DNA from: Pseudomonadota bacterium
GTDB taxonomy: Bacteria > Pseudomonadota > Gammaproteobacteria > Xanthomonadales > Xanthomonadaceae
Length of the DNA stretch: 64,000 nucleotides
NCBI GenBank assembly: GCA_018241125.1
Contig: JAFEEL010000033.1
Location: 62,001 to 126,000, forward strand
Direction: 5' to 3'
The notes beneath the pieces are model-generated. The model worked only from the letters and a program-made list of their open reading frames with translations. It ran no database searches and had not been told where the DNA came from. Shown here one piece after another: positions 59,995 through 64,000 of the stretch. A program made the translations under genes and the position numbers. Within the stretch, counting starts at the first letter, position 1, and the number at the start of each line of letters is the position of its first letter.

Positions 59995-60000
59995 CCACCC

Positions 60001-60774
60001 ATGAACCGCGCCCTGCGCACGCTGGCGTGGCTGTTGGCGGTGGCCCTGGTGGTGCTGCCGGCGCTGGCGTTGATCAACGGCTGGATCAAGGGGGGAAGTT
60101 TCCCGATGCGCCGGCTGGAAGTCAGCGGCCCGTTCGCCAAGGTCAGCGCCGCGCAGGTGCGTGCGGTGGTGCTGCCGCAGGTCAAGGGTGGGTTCTTTTT
60201 CACCCGCGTGGATGCGATCAGCCACAGCCTCGCGGCGATGCCGTGGGTCGAGCACGTCGAGGTGCGCAAGCAGTGGCCCGATCTGCTGGTGGTGCACTAC
60301 ACCGAGCGGCATGCGTTCGCGCGCTGGGGTGCGGACAAGTTGCTGTCCGAGCGCGGCGGGGTGTTCGCCGCCCCCGGCAGCCCGGATCTGGCCAGCCTGC
60401 CGGCGCTCGATGGCCCGGACGGGCGTTCGGCCGACGTGGTCGCGCTGTACAACCAGTCCGTGCCGCTGTTCGCCGCCGCCGGCCGCCACGTGCTGGGCGT
60501 GAGTTTGTCCGACCGTGACAGCTGGACGGTGCACCTGGCCGATGGCGTGGACGTGGTCGTCGGTCGCCACGACACCCTCGAGCGCCTGCGCCGCTTCGCC
60601 GGGCTGCTGCCGCGGCTGGTCGCCACCCGCCCGGGTTCGACCTTGCAGCGCGCCGACCTGCGCTACACCAACGGCTTCGCCTTGAGCTGGCAGGACCCGA
60701 TGCCGGCCAAACCGTCTTCCAACCCCAAGCGCGGCGCTCCCAAGGCCGCCGGCAAGCAACAGGCACGTACATGA
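60001..60774 (+). CDS. ftsQ: Cell division protein FtsQ
   Basis: 257 residues. One membrane segment (about 8-27, AWLLAVALVVLPALALING), then the POTRA domain (MRRLEVSGPFAKVSAAQVRA) and the FtsQ beta domain (MPWVEHVEVRKQWPDLLVVH, VPLFAAAGRHV). The C-terminal tail is basic. It recruits FtsL/FtsB. No clear ribosome site lies between the 7-bp array and the ATG. Overlaps ftsA by 4 bp. Confidence 0.93.
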   Translation: MNRALRTLAWLLAVALVVLPALALINGWIKGGSFPMRRLEVSGPFAKVSAAQVRAVVLPQVKGGFFFTRVDAISHSLAAMPWVEHVEVRKQWPDLLVVHYTERHAFARWGADKLLSERGGVFAAPGSPDLASLPALDGPDGRSADVVALYNQSVPLFAAAGRHVLGVSLSDRDSWTVHLADGVDVVVGRHDTLERLRRFAGLLPRLVATRPGSTLQRADLRYTNGFALSWQDPMPAKPSSNPKRGAPKAAGKQQART

Positions 60775-62006
60775 ACCGCAAAGGCGACAAATCGTTGATC
60801 GTCGGTCTCGACGTCGGCACCTCCAAGGTGGTGGCGCTGGTCGGCGAGTATTCGCCCGGCAACCCGATCGAGGTGATCGGTTTGGGCACCCACGAATCGC
60901 GCGGTCTCAAGCGCGGGGTGGTGGTGGACATCGAATCGACCGTGCAGTCGATCCAGCGTGCCGTGCAGGAGGCCGAGATGATGGCCGGCTGCGAGATCAG
61001 CTCGGTGTACGCGTCGATTTCCGGCAGCCACACGCAATGCCGCAACTCGCCGGGGATCGTGCCGATCAAGGGCGGCGAGGTGACCTATGCCGACCTCGAC
61101 AGCGTGCTGCAGGCCGCGCGCGCGGTGGCCATCCCGGCCGACCAGAAGATCCTGCACGCGATCGCGCAGGACTACGTGATCGACAACGCGCAAGACGCCA
61201 TCCCCAACCCGGTGGGCATGTCCGGGGTGCGGCTGGAAGTGCACGCGCATCTGGTCACCGGCGCGCAGTCGGCGATGCAGAACATCAGCAAGTGCATCAA
61301 CCGCTGCAACCTGCAGGTCGATGACCTCATTCTGGGCTCGATCGCCTCGGCCACCGCGGTGCTCACCGCCGACGAGAAGGATCTGGGCGTGGTGATGGTG
61401 GACATGGGCGGGGGCACCACCGACATCGCCGTGTACGTGGACAACGCCATCGTGCACAGCGCCTCGCTGCCGATCGGCGGCGACCAGGTCACCAACGACA
61501 TCGCCCACCTGCTGCGCACGCCCACCCCGGACGCGGAAAACATCAAGGTCCGTTACGCCTGCGCACTGGCGCAACTGACCACCGCCGAGGAATCCATCCA
61601 GGTACCGGGCGTGGGCGAGCGCGCGCCGCGGCGGCTGGCCCGGCAGGCGCTGGCCGAGGCGGTGCAGAACCGCTACGAGGAAGTGTTCGAGATGGTGCAG
61701 GCCGAGCTGCGCCGTTCCGGCTACGAGGAGCGCGTGCGCGCCGGGCTGGTGCTCACCGGCGGGGCCTCGAAGATGGAAGGCGTGGCCGAACTGGCCGAGG
61801 AAATGCTGCACATGCCGGTGCGCATGGGCATCCCGACCGGCATCGGCGGCTTGGGCGAGGTGGTCGGCAATCCGGTGCATGCCACCGGCGTGGGCCTGTT
61901 GCTGTGGGGCAGCCAGAGCGAACACCCGCACCGGGCGAAGGTTCCGAGCGGGCGGATGGGGACATGGCTTTCGAAGGCGCGCGAGTGGTATCGCGGGCAG
62001 TTCTGA
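60771..62006 (+). CDS. ftsA: Cell division protein FtsA
   Basis: 411 residues. Actin fold: [15 protein letters not shown] (phosphate 1), a 1C domain, [15 protein letters not shown] (phosphate 2), [13 protein letters not shown] (adenosine). The C-terminal [13 protein letters not shown] is the amphipathic membrane-targeting helix. It tethers FtsZ to the membrane. Confidence 0.97.
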   Translation: MNRKGDKSLIVGLDVGTSKVVALVGEYSPGNPIEVIGLGTHESRGLKRGVVVDIESTVQSIQRAVQEAEMMAGCEISSVYASISGSHTQCRNSPGIVPIKGGEVTYADLDSVLQAARAVAIPADQKILHAIAQDYVIDNAQDAIPNPVGMSGVRLEVHAHLVTGAQSAMQNISKCINRCNLQVDDLILGSIASATAVLTADEKDLGVVMVDMGGGTTDIAVYVDNAIVHSASLPIGGDQVTNDIAHLLRTPTPDAENIKVRYACALAQLTTAEESIQVPGVGERAPRRLARQALAEAVQNRYEEVFEMVQAELRRSGYEERVRAGLVLTGGASKMEGVAELAEEMLHMPVRMGIPTGIGGLGEVVGNPVHATGVGLLLWGSQSEHPHRAKVPSGRMGTWLSKAREWYRGQF

Positions 62007-62271
62007 CGCGGATCGGCGGGCGAGGGCGGAGATGCGGGAAGCAGGCGACTGGAATCTGGATTTGTTCGGGTACGACGGCCGCCGGCCGACGCGCCCGGAA
62101 CGCGGCAAACGGGCGGCGGGCGCGGGGCGGAACGGGCAGGCAGGGCAGGACAAAGACGGGCGAAACGACAACAGGCAAGGGCGGCGGGGCACGGCGGGCG
62201 GCGGCACACCCAAACAACCCATACACGACACCACAACGACTTCAGCACACACATCCAACGGAGAAAACCAC
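62007..62271 (+). other. ftsZ leader, T-poor and open in frame
   Basis: 265 bp between ftsA and ftsZ. The frame of ftsZ is open through it without a stop; from an ATG at 62032 (with a ggcggag-type site) it would encode 80 extra residues rich in Gly, Arg, Asp and Thr. The sequence has very few T on the + strand. Most likely an untranslated leader of ftsZ. Confidence 0.5.
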
Positions 62272-63519
62272 ATGGCACATTTCGAACTCATCGAGAAAAT
62301 CGCTCCCAACGCGGTGATCAAGGTCATCGGCGTGGGCGGCGGCGGCGGCAACGCGGTCGCGCACATGGTCAACAGCAGCATCGAGGGGGTGGAGTTCATC
62401 ACCGCCAACACCGACTCGCAGGCGATCAAGAACGCCGGTTCCAAGCTGCAGTTGCAGCTCGGCTCCAACGTCACCAAGGGCCTGGGCGCTGGCGCCAATC
62501 CGGAAGTCGGCCGGCAGGCCGCGCTGGAGGATCGCGAGCGCATCGTCGAGGCACTGGAAGGTGCCGACATGGTGTTCATCACCGCCGGCATGGGCGGCGG
62601 CACCGGCACCGGCGCGGCGCCGGTGGTGGCGCAACTGGCCAAGGAGCTGGGCATCCTCACCGTGGCCGTGGTCACCAAGCCGTTCCCGTTCGAAGGCCGC
62701 CGGCGCATGCAGGTCGCGCTCAAGGGCATCGAGGAACTGGCCCAGCACTGCGACTCGCTGATCACCATCCCCAACGAGAAGCTGATCAACGTGCTCGGCC
62801 GCGAGGCGACCATGGTGCAGGCGTTCAAGGCCGCCAACGACGTGCTGCTGGGCGCCGTGCAGGGCATCGCCGACCTGATCGTGCGTCCGGGCCTGATCAA
62901 CGTGGACTTCGCCGACGTGCGCACGGTGATGAGCGAAATGGGCATGGCGATGATGGGCTCGGGCATCGCCAGCGGCGCCGAGCGCGCCATGACCGCCGCC
63001 GAAGCGGCGATTTCCAACCCGTTGCTGGATGAGGTCAGCCTGACCGGCGCCAACGGCATCCTGGTCAACATCACCGCCGGCCCGGACTTCACCATGCGCG
63101 AGTACGACGAGGTTGGTCGTACCATCGAGGAGTTCGCTAGCGAGGACGCCACCGTGATCGTGGGCACCGTGCTCGATCCGGACATGGCCGACGAGGTGCG
63201 GGTGACGGTGGTCGCCACCGGCCTGAACCGCCAGACCGGGCGCCAGCCGGTGCGTACCACCGAGCGCGAGGAGCCGACCCTGGGCCGCAACGTGCAGCGC
63301 GCCCCGCAGGTCAAGCTGGTGCGCAATGCCACCACCGGCCGCGCGGAGTATCCGGTAGTGGAAACCCGGGCGGAAACCGTCAACGCCGCGCCGGGATTTG
63401 GCAGCTTGCGCACGGGTCTGGGTGGTGGCCGTCGTGCGGAGCCGGCCGGCAGCGCGCTGGACGCCAGCTCGGATGCCTATCTGGATATCCCGGCGTTCCT
63501 GCGCCGGCAAGCGGATTGA
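62272..63519 (+). CDS. ftsZ: Cell division GTPase FtsZ
   Basis: 415 residues from the ATG at 62272 (ribosome site ggag). Tubulin signature GGGTGTG at 108-114, N-terminal [15 protein letters not shown], synergy-loop region [11 protein letters not shown], and a C-terminal [13 protein letters not shown] peptide that binds FtsA and ZipA. The linker before it is Arg/Gly/Ala-rich. Confidence 0.97.
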   Translation: MAHFELIEKIAPNAVIKVIGVGGGGGNAVAHMVNSSIEGVEFITANTDSQAIKNAGSKLQLQLGSNVTKGLGAGANPEVGRQAALEDRERIVEALEGADMVFITAGMGGGTGTGAAPVVAQLAKELGILTVAVVTKPFPFEGRRRMQVALKGIEELAQHCDSLITIPNEKLINVLGREATMVQAFKAANDVLLGAVQGIADLIVRPGLINVDFADVRTVMSEMGMAMMGSGIASGAERAMTAAEAAISNPLLDEVSLTGANGILVNITAGPDFTMREYDEVGRTIEEFASEDATVIVGTVLDPDMADEVRVTVVATGLNRQTGRQPVRTTEREEPTLGRNVQRAPQVKLVRNATTGRAEYPVVETRAETVNAAPGFGSLRTGLGGGRRAEPAGSALDASSDAYLDIPAFLRRQAD

Positions 63520-63537
63520 TCGATGGTTCGAACCTCC

Positions 63538-63559
63538 GGCGCGCCCAGAAGGGCGCGCC
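63538..63559 (+). terminator. Strong hairpin after ftsZ
   Basis: A perfect 9-bp stem (ggcgcgccc/gggcgcgcc) with an AGAA loop, 19 bp after the ftsZ stop. No T run follows, so it is a terminator of uncertain efficiency or an mRNA-end stabiliser. A second inverted pair, ATGGCC/GGCCAT, lies at 63603-63621. Confidence 0.5.
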
Positions 63560-63647
63560 GAGGGGCGATTGAACGACCAGAATGGCGCATCAATGCAGCG
63601 ATATGGCCATCGGACGGCCATTTCGGTGCGAAAATGAGACAATAGTC

Positions 63648-63675
63648 TTAACGATTTGTTTGGTTTTGGTAAAAT
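63648..63675 (+). promoter_or_regulatory. Putative lpxC promoter
   Basis: -35 TTAACG (63648-63653), a 16-base spacer, -10 TAAAAT (63670-63675), in an A/T-rich stretch 57 bp before lpxC. An overlapping TTGGTT/TATTCT pair with 18-base spacing is an alternative. Confidence 0.5.
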
Positions 63676-63731
63676 CCACGTGCTATTCTCGGCAGCGGCT
63701 TGTCGCGCTCCGCCTTGGAGATCGCACGATC

Positions 63732-64000
63732 ATGATCAAACAACGCACGCTCAAGAATGTCATCCGCGCCACCGGCGTGGGCCTGCATTCGGGGCAGAAG
63801 GTGTTCATGACGCTGCGCCCGGCCGCAGCCGACGCCGGCATCGTGTTCCGCCGCGTGGATCTGTCGCCGCCGGTGGAAATCCGTGCGCGCGCCGAGCACG
63901 TCGGCGACACCAGCCTGTCTTCCACCCTGGTCAGTGGCGACGTGCGCATCATGACCGTCGAACACCTGCTCTCGGCGATGGCTGGCTTGGGGATCGACAA
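63732..64000 (+). CDS. lpxC: UDP-3-O-acyl-GlcNAc deacetylase LpxC (5' part)
   Basis: 89 residues visible, running off the right edge. The N-terminus [20 protein letters not shown] and [15 protein letters not shown] (the zinc-ligand His is in VEHLLSA) identify LpxC, the committed step of lipid A synthesis. Separated from ftsZ by a hairpin and its own promoter, the standard arrangement. Confidence 0.96.
   Translation, partial: MIKQRTLKNVIRATGVGLHSGQKVFMTLRPAAADAGIVFRRVDLSPPVEIRARAEHVGDTSLSSTLVSGDVRIMTVEHLLSAMAGLGID

Noticed and set aside
60663..63413. 916-residue reverse frame opposite ftsA and ftsZ
   Set aside because: It is antisense to two unmistakable genes; long open antisense frames are common at this GC content and the translation has no recognisable domain.

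Overview
The window looks like chromosome from a GC-rich gammaproteobacterium of the Xanthomonadales (Lysobacterales). Three things point there: a type II secretion operon in the Xanthomonas xps order (E-F-G-H-I-J-K-L-M-N-D, with gspC absent from its start), a division/cell-wall (dcw) cluster with no murD between mraY and ftsW, and many short tandem and palindromic intergenic repeats. I cannot name the genus.

Layout. 1-8858 is mixed housekeeping: a TPR protein, engB, a tyrosine phenol-lyase, an acyltransferase, a DUF2249/FmdE pair, a di-haem cytochrome c4, two DsbA paralogues, an EEP phosphatase and a secreted DUF3465 protein. 9013-20299 is the gsp/xps operon. 20391-25155 holds a glycosyltransferase, pyrF coupled to a PIN/AbrB toxin-antitoxin pair, a repeat field and ettA. 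25319-33074 is glyA, nrdR, ribD-ribE-ribBA-ribH, nusB, thiL and pgpA, followed by a convergent uracil-DNA glycosylase, an FAD-linked oxidase, yraN, an LpoA-type lipoprotein and rsmI.

38440-46210 is an accessory island, in part visibly lower in GC. It carries a GNAT/DUF1778 toxin-antitoxin pair, a leftward run of genes (dual AAA+ ATPase, small membrane protein, unknowns, PD-(D/E)XK-like protein, acidic protein), a divergent WYL regulator with two operator-like palindromes, and a DinJ/YafQ pair. The leftward run looks like an undescribed, WYL-controlled, defence-type locus. 46251-46702 is the RNase P RNA, and 47339 to the right edge is the dcw cluster: mraZ, rsmH, ftsL, ftsI, murE, murF, mraY, ftsW, murG, murC, ddl, ftsQ, ftsA, ftsZ and the start of lpxC.

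The most unusual large-scale feature is a set of 7-bp tandem arrays. Their unit sequences differ from place to place but the period is always seven. Most pyrimidine-rich arrays end a few bases before a start codon or RNA 5' end; complementary purine-rich arrays begin at the stop codon or 3' end of a gene. Matched pairs frame glyA/nrdR, ribE/ribBA, ddl/ftsQ and rnpB, and the accessory island sits between the array after rsmI and the complementary array before rnpB. Arrays or REP-like palindromes also lie in frame inside ribD, thiL, the FAD-linked oxidase and possibly gspH.
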